41,972 nt of DNA from an uncultured Collinsella sp. GTDB lineage: Bacteria > Actinomycetota > Coriobacteriia > Coriobacteriales > Coriobacteriaceae. Every line of letters begins with the position of its first letter. The stretch's first letter is position 1. Shown here piece after piece: positions 1-7,549 of this stretch. Made by a program: the position numbers and the translations under genes. The notes below the pieces were generated by a model. The model did no database searches, was not told where the DNA came from, and was given only the letters and a program-made list of their open reading frames with translations. The stretch lies in NCBI GenBank assembly GCA_900549535.1, contig UROR01000003.1, positions 1 to 41,972 of the forward strand, given 5' to 3'.

Positions 1-2
1 GG

Positions 3-482
3 TGGAGCGTCTACGCCTCCGAGGACAAGACCGACATGCTGTGGCCCGATATGACCTGGGTCTACATCATCGCCTACGACATCTGGAACTTCTGCTACAC
101 CTACAACTGTCTGCCCACCCACTCCTGGTTCTGCGGCTTTGCGCTGCTGCTGGCGCCCACCGTCGCCGCCTTTATCTGGAACAAGGGCGGCTGGATCCAG
201 AACCGTGCCTTTACGCTGGCCATTTGGTGCATGTTTGCCCAGGTGTTCCCGTACTTCCAGGAGGAGTCCATCTTTGTGACCCACTCCACGCTCGATCCCA
301 CCGCCGCCACCGCGGTCTCGATTGCCGCGCTGATCGCCAACGTCGCCGCGATCATCTACATCGTCTACCGCGCCAAGAAGCTCGGCCGCAATCCCTACAA
401 GCAGGATGTCTTTGAGGGCACCAGCGATTGGGAGAAGGCTACCGCTCGCCGCGCCAAGGTTGATTACGCGCACGCCGAGTAA
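3..482 (+). CDS. Integral membrane protein, C-terminal part (possible DUF5692 family)
   Basis: The frame is open from the first bases of the window and ends with TAA at 480-482, so only about the last 159 residues are present. The visible part has roughly four hydrophobic helices separated by short polar turns, rich in Trp, Tyr and Phe, followed by a charged cytoplasmic-looking tail of about 30 residues. This is the layout of a multi-pass membrane protein. From memory it resembles the DUF5692 family of uncharacterised membrane proteins found in Coriobacteriia and Firmicutes; this was not searched. No catalytic motif is visible. A clear terminator follows at 554, so it is the last gene of its transcript. 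Confidence 0.75.
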   Translation, partial: WSVYASEDKTDMLWPDMTWVYIIAYDIWNFCYTYNCLPTHSWFCGFALLLAPTVAAFIWNKGGWIQNRAFTLAIWCMFAQVFPYFQEESIFVTHSTLDPTAATAVSIAALIANVAAIIYIVYRAKKLGRNPYKQDVFEGTSDWEKATARRAKVDYAHAE

Positions 483-553
483 CATGCCCGGCGCAAACGC
501 CGCTTGAATGTGAAGCAGCATAGCCGGCTCCGCGCAACTCAACGCATTGCAGA

Positions 554-593
554 GCCCCCGGAATGTGATTCGCCCGCGTTCCGGGGGCCTTTT
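554..593 (+). terminator. Rho-independent terminator
   Basis: A perfect 10-bp stem (554-563 with 579-588, GCCCCCGGAA) with a 15-nt loop is followed by CTTTT. It lies about 70 bp after the membrane protein stop. On the minus strand there is no U-run, so it acts on plus-strand transcripts. Confidence 0.85.
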
Positions 594-714
594 GCTGCCG
601 CGAGGATGCGGCCGAACGATGCGCTCAGGTTAAATCGGATCTTATATTTCGTATGCGCTTTATATGGCTCCATTTTTGGGTACAGTGTTGAGCCGATATT
701 GCATTGGGGGATAT

Positions 715-2196
715 ATGAGCGATGAGACGTATGGCCGCGAGGATGCGGCCCAGGATGCGGAAGCATGTGCCGAAGCCCTGGAGAGCCTTGACCGGATCGC
801 GCTAGACGAGCTCTCGTTTAGCGATTCGGTCGTCGACGCGCAAGACGAGGTGCACGAAGACACTGAGGACGAAGGCGGCGACGCCAAAGACGCTCCTGAC
901 GAAGCCGAAGAGGACGATAGCGAGGCCGACGACCAGCCCGAATCCGACACGGGCGAGGAAACCGTCTTGCTCGACAGCTTACCGGCCGAGGATTCGCTGA
1001 CTCGCGAGCTTCCTGGCCTGGGTTCCGCACCAGCCGTGGATGAGACCATCGCCATGGGCGATATTCCCCTGCCGTCCGTTCCCTCGGCACACGAAGCCGA
1101 GGTCCGCCATCGCAAGATGTCGCCCAAGCGCCGCAATCTAATGGTCGCCGGCGCTGTGGCCGTTGCGCTTGTCGCCGGCGGCGCAGGCTACGCAGCCTGG
1201 AACGGATACCGGCAAGAGCAGGCTGCCATCGCCGCCGCCAATGCCCACACGATGATGTCAGTGCAGATTGGCGTGCATGCCGCGGGCCTCGACTGTTCCA
1301 CCGGCTCCAAGATTCCCGTACAGGTGAGCGGTCAGGACGCTGATGGCTCCTCCGTGAGCGAAACGCTCTATGTTGACGAGCACGGCCGCGGCATCAAACT
1401 GCTGCCCGGCGATTACACGCTCTCCATCGCTGCCTCCCCCATCGCGGCCGACGGCACCATCTATACCGTCCCGACCACCAAGACGCAGGTCACCGTTAAG
1501 AGCGATGGACAGGATTTAAGTGCCCAGGCCACCTTTAAGCTCAAAGTGCCTTCGGCCGACACGGTGACTGACGACCAGATCGATGCCGCCGCCAAGTATG
1601 CCGAGGAGGGCGGTGCGAGCTCCGCCGCGGCTGCCAAAGTGCTCCAGCAGGCAGCAACCGCGCGGCGCGACGCCGCCGTCAATGCCGTGAGCGCGCAAAA
1701 GGCACAGGCGTCCCGTGATGCTGACGCTCGCCACAAGGCAACCGACCTCTACCAGCTCGATATTCCCGTCGAGTGGTACGGCAAGGTCGCAACTTGGCAA
1801 AACGGAAGCACGCTATGCATCTATCTGGGCGACGACGCCAATACGCCGCTCGTGACGCTCGTCGCGGTGCGCGAGGGCGAGAGCTTTACGCCCGATGAAG
1901 GCGATACGGTTTTGGGCGCGGCCAATCTAGGCAACGGTTATACCGTCTACGCCAGCGGCCCCGTCTATCCGTACGTGGTGCCCCAGACCATCAACGGACG
2001 GACGCAGAACCCCGTGTCAACCTACCCCATGGACACGGCCATTGAGCTTGTCGAGCTTACGACCGGCAACCGCTATACGTATAGCCAGATCAAGAACGAC
2101 CTGGTGGGTAAAGACGGCAAGGCCGATGGTGCCACTAAGCTCGAAACCGACTACCTCGCCCAGATTCTCCTGCCGAGTATCAAAGCCCAGGACTAG
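715..2196 (+). CDS. Single-pass membrane-anchored protein with acidic cytoplasmic tail, unknown function
   Basis: 493 residues. The start at 715 is chosen because GGGGG lies just upstream; the in-frame ATG at 664 has no ribosome site. Residues 1-110 are extremely Asp/Glu-rich and low complexity. A basic patch (RHRKMSPKRR, about 131-140) precedes one hydrophobic helix (about 141-163), the positive-inside pattern of a type II anchor. The outer half contains a beta-rich segment (about 185-270) resembling an Ig-like or adhesin-type fold, an Ala-rich helical stretch (about 275-345, probably coiled coil), and a final globular domain of about 140 residues. I recognise no family. It could be an envelope sensor or substrate-binding protein, but nothing in the sequence decides this. 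Confidence 0.85.
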   Translation: MSDETYGREDAAQDAEACAEALESLDRIALDELSFSDSVVDAQDEVHEDTEDEGGDAKDAPDEAEEDDSEADDQPESDTGEETVLLDSLPAEDSLTRELPGLGSAPAVDETIAMGDIPLPSVPSAHEAEVRHRKMSPKRRNLMVAGAVAVALVAGGAGYAAWNGYRQEQAAIAAANAHTMMSVQIGVHAAGLDCSTGSKIPVQVSGQDADGSSVSETLYVDEHGRGIKLLPGDYTLSIAASPIAADGTIYTVPTTKTQVTVKSDGQDLSAQATFKLKVPSADTVTDDQIDAAAKYAEEGGASSAAAAKVLQQAATARRDAAVNAVSAQKAQASRDADARHKATDLYQLDIPVEWYGKVATWQNGSTLCIYLGDDANTPLVTLVAVREGESFTPDEGDTVLGAANLGNGYTVYASGPVYPYVVPQTINGRTQNPVSTYPMDTAIELVELTTGNRYTYSQIKNDLVGKDGKADGATKLETDYLAQILLPSIKAQD

Positions 2197-2220
2197 CCGG
2201 CCCGAAGACAGCCGCCCAAC

Positions 2221-2290
2221 GCAGTTGCGGTGAAATAGGGATTGTTTTTGCTGGTCAAACCGCAAAACAGTCCCTATTTCACCGCAACTT
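2221..2290. repeat. Palindromic repeat, family D, copy 1
   Basis: A 19-bp perfect stem (2223-2241 with 2271-2289) begins AGTTGCGGTGAAATAG. Weaker pairing inside the loop makes one long hairpin. It sits between two convergent genes. The second copy, at 37621-37689, also lies between convergent genes and shares the first 18 bases and the terminal ACCGCAACTTATTGG. Confidence 0.85.
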
Positions 2291-2301
2291 ATTGGTGGCA
2301 C

Positions 2302-2496
2302 TTAGCGCCACGGGTCGGCTTCGAACATCGGCTCGCGCTCGGGGCGGCGATCGCTGTAGGGATCGTAGCCGTCGTCGTCCTCGTTCTCGGCACGGATGTA
2401 GGGGTCGCGCGGCTTGGGCGCCGGCTTAGGCGCAGGCTTGGGTGCGGCGGGTGCGGCATCGGTCGCCGGCGCATTCGTCTTGTTCTTGTCTATCAT
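2302..2496 (-). CDS. Small proline/lysine-repeat protein, unknown
   Basis: 64 residues. The start at 2496 (MIDKNKT) is chosen because AAGGAG lies 8 nt upstream; the ATG two codons earlier is too close to that site, and longer starts have none. The middle carries a run of Ala-Pro-Lys-Pro units, followed by an acidic Asp-rich segment and an Arg-rich end. This is low complexity and probably disordered. It lies directly downstream of clpB on the same strand, but the clpB terminator (2552-2585) separates them, so it probably has its own promoter or depends on read-through. Function unknown. Confidence 0.6.
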   Translation of the reverse strand: MIDKNKTNAPATDAAPAAPKPAPKPAPKPRDPYIRAENEDDDGYDPYSDRRPEREPMFEADPWR

Positions 2497-2551
2497 CTGC
2501 ATATCTCCTTGCCATGCAATCGTGTTCAATATTATCGATTGTCGCACGAAA

Positions 2552-2585
2552 AAGGGCGGCGGACCCAATTGAATCCGCCGCCCTT
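2552..2585 (-). terminator. Terminator of clpB
   Basis: A 12-bp perfect stem (2552-2563 with 2574-2585) and 10-nt loop are followed on the minus strand by TTTTT. It lies 45 bp past the clpB stop. Confidence 0.9.
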
Positions 2586-2629
2586 GGCGTTTAGAGACGG
2601 CCGGCAGATTTTAAGGCATGGCCCAAAAT

Positions 2630-5257
2630 CTACTCGGCGTCGGGGACCTCGTAGGTGGCCGCCGGCGTGTTATCGCACACGACGGTAAAGCCGCCGTCCT
2701 TGTCGGCATCGACCGTCACCTGATCGCCCTCGCGCACCGTGCCGTCGATGATAGCGGCCGCGATGGCATCCACGACTTCGCGCTGGACCAGACGCTTGAG
2801 CGGACGGGCACCAAAGACCGGGTCCAGGCCGCCCACGGCGAGCATCTGCTTGGCCGCCGGGGTGATGGCAAGCGTCATGCGCTCCTTGGCCAGACGCGCG
2901 CGGACGTCGGCAAGCTGGATGTCGACGATCTTCTCGATCTGCGCCATGCCGAGCGGATGGAACACCACGATGTCGTCGATACGGTTGAGGAACTCGGGGC
3001 GGAAGGTCTGAGCCATGGCGGCGTCGACCTGATGGCGCATCTCCTCCTCGTCCTTGCCCGAAAGCTCGGCGATAGCCTTGGAGCCCACGTTAGACGTCAT
3101 GATGATAATCGTGTTCTTGAAGGACACCTGGCGACCCTGGCCATCGGTCAGACGGCCGTCGTCGAGCACCTGCAACAGCACGTTAAAGACATCCGGATGG
3201 GCCTTCTCCATCTCGTCGAGCAAGATCACGGAGTAGGGACGACGGCGCACGGCCTCGGTGAGCTGGCCGCCCTCGTCGTAACCCACGTATCCCGGGGGCG
3301 CACCGATCAGACGCTGGACGCTGAACTTCTCCATGTACTCGGACATGTCGATACGCACGAGCGCGCGCTCGTCGTCGAACAGGCACTCGGCAAGCGCCTT
3401 GGCGAGCTCGGTCTTACCCACGCCGGTGGGGCCCAGGAAGAAGAAGCTGCCGATGGGCTTGTCCGGATCGGAGAGACCCGCACGGCTGCGGCGCACGGCC
3501 GCGGCAACGGCGGAGACAGCCTCGTCCTGACCGATGACGCGCTTATGCAGCTCGCCCTCCAGGCCCTTCAACTTGTCGAGCTCGCCCTGCATCATCTTGG
3601 ACACAGGCACGCCGGTCCAGGCGCTCACGACCTCGGCAATCTCATCGGAGGTCACCTGTTCGTTGAGGCCCTCGCCGTCCTGCTGCTTTTGTGCCTCGAG
3701 CGCGGCCTCGGAATCCTGAATCTGCTGCTGCAGGCCCGGAATCACGGAGAAGCGCAGCTCGGACGCACGGCCCAGGTCGCCGTTGCGCGTCGCGCGCTCC
3801 TCTTCGCTCTTGGCCTCGTCGAGCCGGCCCTTGAGCTCCTGCACGTGGTCGATGGCGTTCTTTTGGTTGAGCCAGCCGGCCTTTTGCACGTTGAGCTTTT
3901 CCTGGACCTCGGCGATCTCCTGACGTAGGGCCTCCAGACGCTCCTTGGAGGCGTCATCGGTCTCCTTCATAAGTGCCTGCTCCTCGATCTGCAGCTGGGT
4001 GAGCTGACGCGTGGTGGCGTCGATCTCGACCGGCATGCTGTCGAGCTCCATGCGCAGGCGGCTTGCGGCCTCATCGACCAGGTCGATGGCCTTGTCGGGC
4101 AGGAAACGGTCGGCGATGTAGCGATCGGAGAGGTCGGCAGCCGCCACGAGCGCGCTATCGGTGATATGCACGCCGTGGAAGATCTCGTACTTCTCCTTGA
4201 GGCCACGCAGGATCGAGATGGTGTCCTCGACGGTAGGCTCGGAGACCATCACGGTCTGGAAACGACGCGCGAGCGCCGCGTCCTTCTCGATGTACTTGCG
4301 GTACTCGTCAAGCGTGGTCGCGCCGATCGCGTGCAGGTCGCCACGGGCGAGTGCAGGCTTCAGGATGTTGCCGGCGTCCATGGAGCCCTCGGTGGCACCC
4401 GCGCCCACGATGGTGTGCAGCTCATCGATGAACAGGATGACCTTGCCCTCGGACTTCTGTACCTCCTTGAGCACGGCCTTCAAGCGGTCCTCGAACTCAC
4501 CACGGTACTTGGCACCGGCGACCAGCGCGCTCATGTCGAGCTCGATGAGGTCGCGGTCGCGCAGCGTGCTCGGCACGTCGCCGGCCACGATACGCTGGGC
4601 GATGCCCTCGACGATGGCCGTCTTGCCGACGCCCGGCTCACCGATGAGCACGGGGTTGTTCTTGGTGCGACGGGACAGGACCTGGATGGTGCGGCGAATC
4701 TCATCGGTACGGCCGATGACCGGGTCGAGCTTGCCGGCGCGGGCGAGGTCGCAAATGTTGCGACCGTACTGCTCCAGCGCCTCAAACTGCGTCTTATCCT
4801 CGGCAGACGTCACGCGGTCATCACCGCGCAGCTCCTCGTAGACCTGCTCGATGCGCTCCTTGGTGACGCCGGCGTCGCGCAGCACGCGGCCGGCCTCGCC
4901 CTTGTCCTCGGCAAGCGCCATCAGCAGATGCTCGGTCACCACAAAGCTGTCGCCCATCTTGGTGGCCTTCTTCTCGGCCTTCTCGATGACGCGGACAAGC
5001 TCGTTGGAAAGACCCATCTGCTGGCTCTCGCCGGAAACCTTGGGCGCGTGGTCGATGGCATCCTGTGTGGAGCGTGCGAGCTGAGCCGGGTCGGCACCGA
5101 TGCGCTCGATAATCACGGAGATATTGCGCTCGCCGGCACCAAGCAGGGCGGACAGCAGGTGAATCGGCTCCACCGCGCCGGCCTGCGCGTCAGCGGCCGT
5201 GCTCATGGCGGTCTGCAACGCCTCGCGCGACGTCATTGCTAGCTTATCGATTCTCAT
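2630..5257 (-). CDS. clpB: ATP-dependent disaggregase ClpB (Hsp100)
   Basis: 875 residues, the usual full length. ClpB pulls polypeptides out of aggregates with the DnaK system in the cytosol. Seen in order: an N-terminal Clp repeat domain (about 1-150), AAA+ domain 1 with Walker A GEPGVGKT (206-213) and Walker B ending at DEL (278-280), the long middle coiled-coil region (about 400-530) that separates ClpB from ClpA and ClpC, and AAA+ domain 2 with GPTGVGKT (609-616) and DEME (681-684). The start at 5257 has AGAGGTG upstream. It is monocistronic, with a terminator at 2552. A 27-bp inverted repeat shared with the dnaK promoter lies 90 bp upstream, suggesting co-regulation by HspR. Confidence 0.98.
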   Translation of the reverse strand: MRIDKLAMTSREALQTAMSTAADAQAGAVEPIHLLSALLGAGERNISVIIERIGADPAQLARSTQDAIDHAPKVSGESQQMGLSNELVRVIEKAEKKATKMGDSFVVTEHLLMALAEDKGEAGRVLRDAGVTKERIEQVYEELRGDDRVTSAEDKTQFEALEQYGRNICDLARAGKLDPVIGRTDEIRRTIQVLSRRTKNNPVLIGEPGVGKTAIVEGIAQRIVAGDVPSTLRDRDLIELDMSALVAGAKYRGEFEDRLKAVLKEVQKSEGKVILFIDELHTIVGAGATEGSMDAGNILKPALARGDLHAIGATTLDEYRKYIEKDAALARRFQTVMVSEPTVEDTISILRGLKEKYEIFHGVHITDSALVAAADLSDRYIADRFLPDKAIDLVDEAASRLRMELDSMPVEIDATTRQLTQLQIEEQALMKETDDASKERLEALRQEIAEVQEKLNVQKAGWLNQKNAIDHVQELKGRLDEAKSEEERATRNGDLGRASELRFSVIPGLQQQIQDSEAALEAQKQQDGEGLNEQVTSDEIAEVVSAWTGVPVSKMMQGELDKLKGLEGELHKRVIGQDEAVSAVAAAVRRSRAGLSDPDKPIGSFFFLGPTGVGKTELAKALAECLFDDERALVRIDMSEYMEKFSVQRLIGAPPGYVGYDEGGQLTEAVRRRPYSVILLDEMEKAHPDVFNVLLQVLDDGRLTDGQGRQVSFKNTIIIMTSNVGSKAIAELSGKDEEEMRHQVDAAMAQTFRPEFLNRIDDIVVFHPLGMAQIEKIVDIQLADVRARLAKERMTLAITPAAKQMLAVGGLDPVFGARPLKRLVQREVVDAIAAAIIDGTVREGDQVTVDADKDGGFTVVCDNTPAATYEVPDAE

Positions 5258-5346
5258 GGAATCACCTCTCTTGGGGCGGCCGCCCTACGGGGCGGCTTCA
5301 CGTTGTTCGAGAAGTATTGTTGCCAGCTTTGCTCGATCTTATACAC

Positions 5347-5373
5347 AAATCTAAGTCTCTATATATAAGATTT
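5347..5373 (-). promoter_or_regulatory. Heat-shock operator candidate upstream of clpB
   Basis: The plus strand reads AAATCTAAGTC, 5 nt, ATATAAGATTT. The same 27-bp pattern with the same spacing is at 14732-14758 before dnaK. The centre has the 7-N7-7 geometry of the actinobacterial HAIR site bound by HspR, but the base match to its textbook consensus is weak. On the minus strand TGTGTATAAG just downstream could be an extended -10. Confidence 0.7.
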
Positions 5374-5435
5374 TCTGAGTGATTAAGAGATAGGGTACTG
5401 AGATGTCAGCCCGCCGCTGCCCAGGCGCACTACCG

Positions 5436-5652
5436 TCTCGATCTGTAACATCTAGCAGCCATTTTTGGTCCTAGGTGTTACAGATCGAGATGAAATGCTC
5501 AGCGGCGCCCGTTTATCTAAATCTGTAACAACTACTCGGCAAATAGGGCCCTATCTGTTACAGATTGAGACAAACAGAAGACACCCGAATCGAAAATCTA
5601 AATCTGTAACACCAGGCCCACTTTTAGCGGCCAAGACGTTACAGATCGAGAC
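5436..5652. repeat. Array of three tandem inverted repeats (family G)
   Basis: Three hairpins with the same arms, ATCTGTAACA and TGTTACAGAT, at 5441-5485, 5521-5565 and 5602-5646. Each is exactly 45 bp with a 25-nt centre, and the period is 80-81 bp. Arms are conserved apart from one terminal base in the third unit; centres differ in sequence but are partly self-complementary. Each unit is followed by YGAGA and an A-rich stretch. The first unit extends to a perfect 15-bp stem (5436-5450 with 5476-5490). The array fills most of the 447-bp gap upstream of clpB, outside the operator. No reading frame is convincing here. Confidence 0.85.
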
Positions 5653-5661
5653 AAACCGAGA

Positions 5662-5696
5662 ACTACTACAAAGGGGACGGGTACCTTTGTGGTGGT
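5662..5696 (+). repeat. REP-like palindrome, family A, copy 1
   Basis: 13-bp stem (with two G-T pairs) around GGGGACGGGTACC, ending CTTTGTGGTGGTT. Related copies are at 6466, 7334 and 34633. It lies just past the stop of the minus-strand gene at 5705. Confidence 0.75.
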
Positions 5697-5704
5697 TGCA
5701 GTCT

Positions 5705-6415
5705 CTATTTACTTGCCGAACCCGTGCTTCCCGATTCGCCGCTCCAGGGCATCTCATCCTCGAAGAGCCATATGCGGGCAGACCCACTATCGCGTGCAGC
5801 CTGCGGGTCGGGCAAGCAGGTCTGTTCATAGGCATCTTGGATACACTGACCCATAAAATCGTTGAGCTCGGCCTGGTCGCCCTCCATGACATAGGCTGCA
5901 TCGCCGGCCATGATGTAAATACCCGGACCCTCATTGCCCTCGTAACCCGGATCGTACGAGACATCACATAACTTTGCGCCGTTTGCAGTGTCCAGCTCGA
6001 TGGAAGAGTGACATCCGCCAACCATGTCGTTCGCTTTTGCCCGATAGGACGCATATCCGTACCAACGCTTAAATGTTTTGCCCTTGAGTAGCTCGGACGC
6101 CCTATCGATCAGGCTTGTATCCGTGGTATAGCGCATGGCCCCAAGCTGAATACTCGGATAATTGCTAATACCCAGCACAGCCGGCTGCTCATCAAAATCA
6201 ACGGTAATGGTCTCGGGCTTGTCGTCGCCGGTCAGAAGTTCGACAGATTGAGCCACAGGCTTGACCAACGGCTCCGTCACCGCAGCAGGTAGAAATGCCA
6301 TACCGACAGCGCCCGCGCCAACCACAGCGATCGCAAGCGCCAAGACAATCAATCCAATACGGGCAGAACGGCTCACGGCAAAACACCCCACAATGCAAAC
6401 CTTCGCCACCTGCAC
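5705..6415 (-). CDS. Secreted or membrane-anchored protein, unknown
   Basis: 236 residues from a GTG at 6415; a second GTG at 6376 would give 223 residues, has GGGG about 9 nt upstream, and puts the hydrophobic helix directly at the N-terminus, so either may be right. One hydrophobic segment follows (about residues 18-45), consistent with a signal anchor. The rest is a soluble domain with four Cys (GGCHSS, AKLCDV, GQCIQD, QTCLPD) that could form disulfides outside the cell. I recognise no family. It is divergent from another small anchored protein at 6611, and both are edged by family A palindromes. Confidence 0.7.
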   Translation of the reverse strand: MQVAKVCIVGCFAVSRSARIGLIVLALAIAVVGAGAVGMAFLPAAVTEPLVKPVAQSVELLTGDDKPETITVDFDEQPAVLGISNYPSIQLGAMRYTTDTSLIDRASELLKGKTFKRWYGYASYRAKANDMVGGCHSSIELDTANGAKLCDVSYDPGYEGNEGPGIYIMAGDAAYVMEGDQAELNDFMGQCIQDAYEQTCLPDPQAARDSGSARIWLFEDEMPWSGESGSTGSASK

Positions 6416-6465
6416 TAATGATACCGCCAGCTAACACTATTACCAAAAGAAGCCGCGCGCTCCTC

Positions 6466-6500
6466 ACCACCACAAAGGGGACAGGCACCTTTGTGGTGGT
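6466..6500 (+). repeat. REP-like palindrome, family A, copy 2
   Basis: Perfect 13-bp stem ACCACCACAAAGG (6466-6478) with CCTTTGTGGTGGT (6488-6500) around GGACAGGCA. It lies between two divergent genes. Confidence 0.85.
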
Positions 6501-6610
6501 TTTCGACGCTAACGGTCGACCATCTCGCGCCATGAGATTAAACTTGAATTGTTCTCTGAACATATCCATTTCTGCCTATCCTCAACAGATCTTTGTCTCG
6601 AGGAGCGCAT

Positions 6611-7279
6611 ATGAAGCCGCCTCATTCCACCGGTCGCAACGTCATCGCCATTCTCGCCATACCCATCGTGATGCTCTTCCTTATCGTCATCACGCCCTTT
6701 TCTTTTGGTATCGCCTCGCCCTTCGATCTTTGCGGGATGATCGACGCCGGCTCGCGTGCCACCTCGCTCTCCTTTGTCTGCCGTGGCGTGTTCTACGAAT
6801 ATGCAATTCCCACCGGACTTTGGCAGTCCAAGTTACCGTTGCTCGGTCAGATCGACGGATGCTCCCCCTATTTCTGCCTTGGACCTCAGGCGCTAAACTA
6901 TCTAATCGACGACCAGCCACTCGACTCCATCGGCCTTGCCTACGACTACGCACCAAACACCGATGAGCGCCACATGAACCAAGTCCTCGACAAGATGCTT
7001 GGACAGTGCGGGCTCACCGAGGAGGCCGGTCGAACCATCTATAGCAACCAGAAATTAAAGCGAACAGAACTCCGCCGTGTCGGAAAAATCAAAGGGCGAA
7101 ACAGGGCCGCCTACTGGGATGCCTGGGCAACACGCGACAAGGGCGAATTCGGACACAGCACCTATATGGTCACTGTCTACACCAAAGACGGAATTAAGGA
7201 CAATGTTGACGATTTCGCGTCATCCAAACTCGGCATCCCCAAAACAACCAAGCCCGCCAGCCCAGATGAAATCCTGTAG
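6611..7279 (+). CDS. Membrane-anchored protein, unknown
   Basis: 222 residues. The ATG at 6611 is preceded by AGGAG at 5 nt; an upstream TTG at 6593 is unsupported. One hydrophobic helix (about residues 10-36) is followed by a domain with several Cys residues, probably extracytoplasmic. No recognised family. Size, N-terminal anchor and Cys content resemble the divergent neighbour at 5705-6415, so the two may be distant paralogues or work together, but sequence similarity is not obvious by eye. The gene is bracketed by family A palindromes in opposite orientations (6466 and 7334). Confidence 0.8.
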   Translation: MKPPHSTGRNVIAILAIPIVMLFLIVITPFSFGIASPFDLCGMIDAGSRATSLSFVCRGVFYEYAIPTGLWQSKLPLLGQIDGCSPYFCLGPQALNYLIDDQPLDSIGLAYDYAPNTDERHMNQVLDKMLGQCGLTEEAGRTIYSNQKLKRTELRRVGKIKGRNRAAYWDAWATRDKGEFGHSTYMVTVYTKDGIKDNVDDFASSKLGIPKTTKPASPDEIL

Positions 7280-7333
7280 AGACGCTCATTAACATACCGC
7301 TCAACAATCACAACAACATCGAGCTCGTTCCCC

Positions 7334-7368
7334 ACCACCACAAAGGTGCCTGTCCCCATTGTGGTGGT
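7334..7368 (-). repeat. REP-like palindrome, family A, copy 3
   Basis: Reads ACCACCACAAAGGTGCC then TGTCCCC and ATTGTGGTGGT, the reverse orientation of copies 1 and 2. The stem has one mismatch. Confidence 0.8.
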
Positions 7369-7460
7369 CCAACAAAGAAGCCGCCCCAATAAAAAGAGGC
7401 GGCATCAAGCAAGTCTATTTATTAGCGTCCCTCAAGACCCAACGAGAACGCAGAAATGTA

Positions 7461-7534
7461 GCCCGGGGCTTACCCTTTCCCGAACGCGACCCTCGCGAAG
7501 CGCGTGAGCGGGCGGGAAAGGGTAAGCCCCGGGC
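7461..7534. terminator. Very long GC hairpin after the hydratase gene
   Basis: A perfect 22-bp stem (7461-7482 with 7513-7534) with a partly self-complementary 30-nt loop. It begins 15 bp after the hydratase stop on the minus strand. No U-run follows on either strand, so it is more likely an RNA 3'-end stabiliser or another palindromic repeat than a classical terminator. Confidence 0.6.
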
Positions 7535-7549
7535 GGACAATTAAGTGCG

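Noticed and set aside
504..725. 73-codon plus-strand frame between the first two genes
   Set aside because: It runs through the terminator hairpin and has no ribosome site.
2618..5242. Two long plus-strand frames opposite clpB (2618-3928, 4166-5242)
   Set aside because: Shadows of clpB; no domains or ribosome sites.
5436..5652. CRISPR array
   Set aside because: Only three units; both the 25-nt cores and the roughly 35-nt linkers vary, the arms are inverted rather than direct repeats, and no cas genes are in the window.
5465..6054. Frames on both strands across the tandem repeat array
   Set aside because: They translate the repeats and the antisense of the 5705 gene; no start site.
6198..6569. 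Minus-strand 123-codon frame
   Set aside because: Overlaps the better-supported gene at 5705-6415 in another frame and translates the family A repeat.
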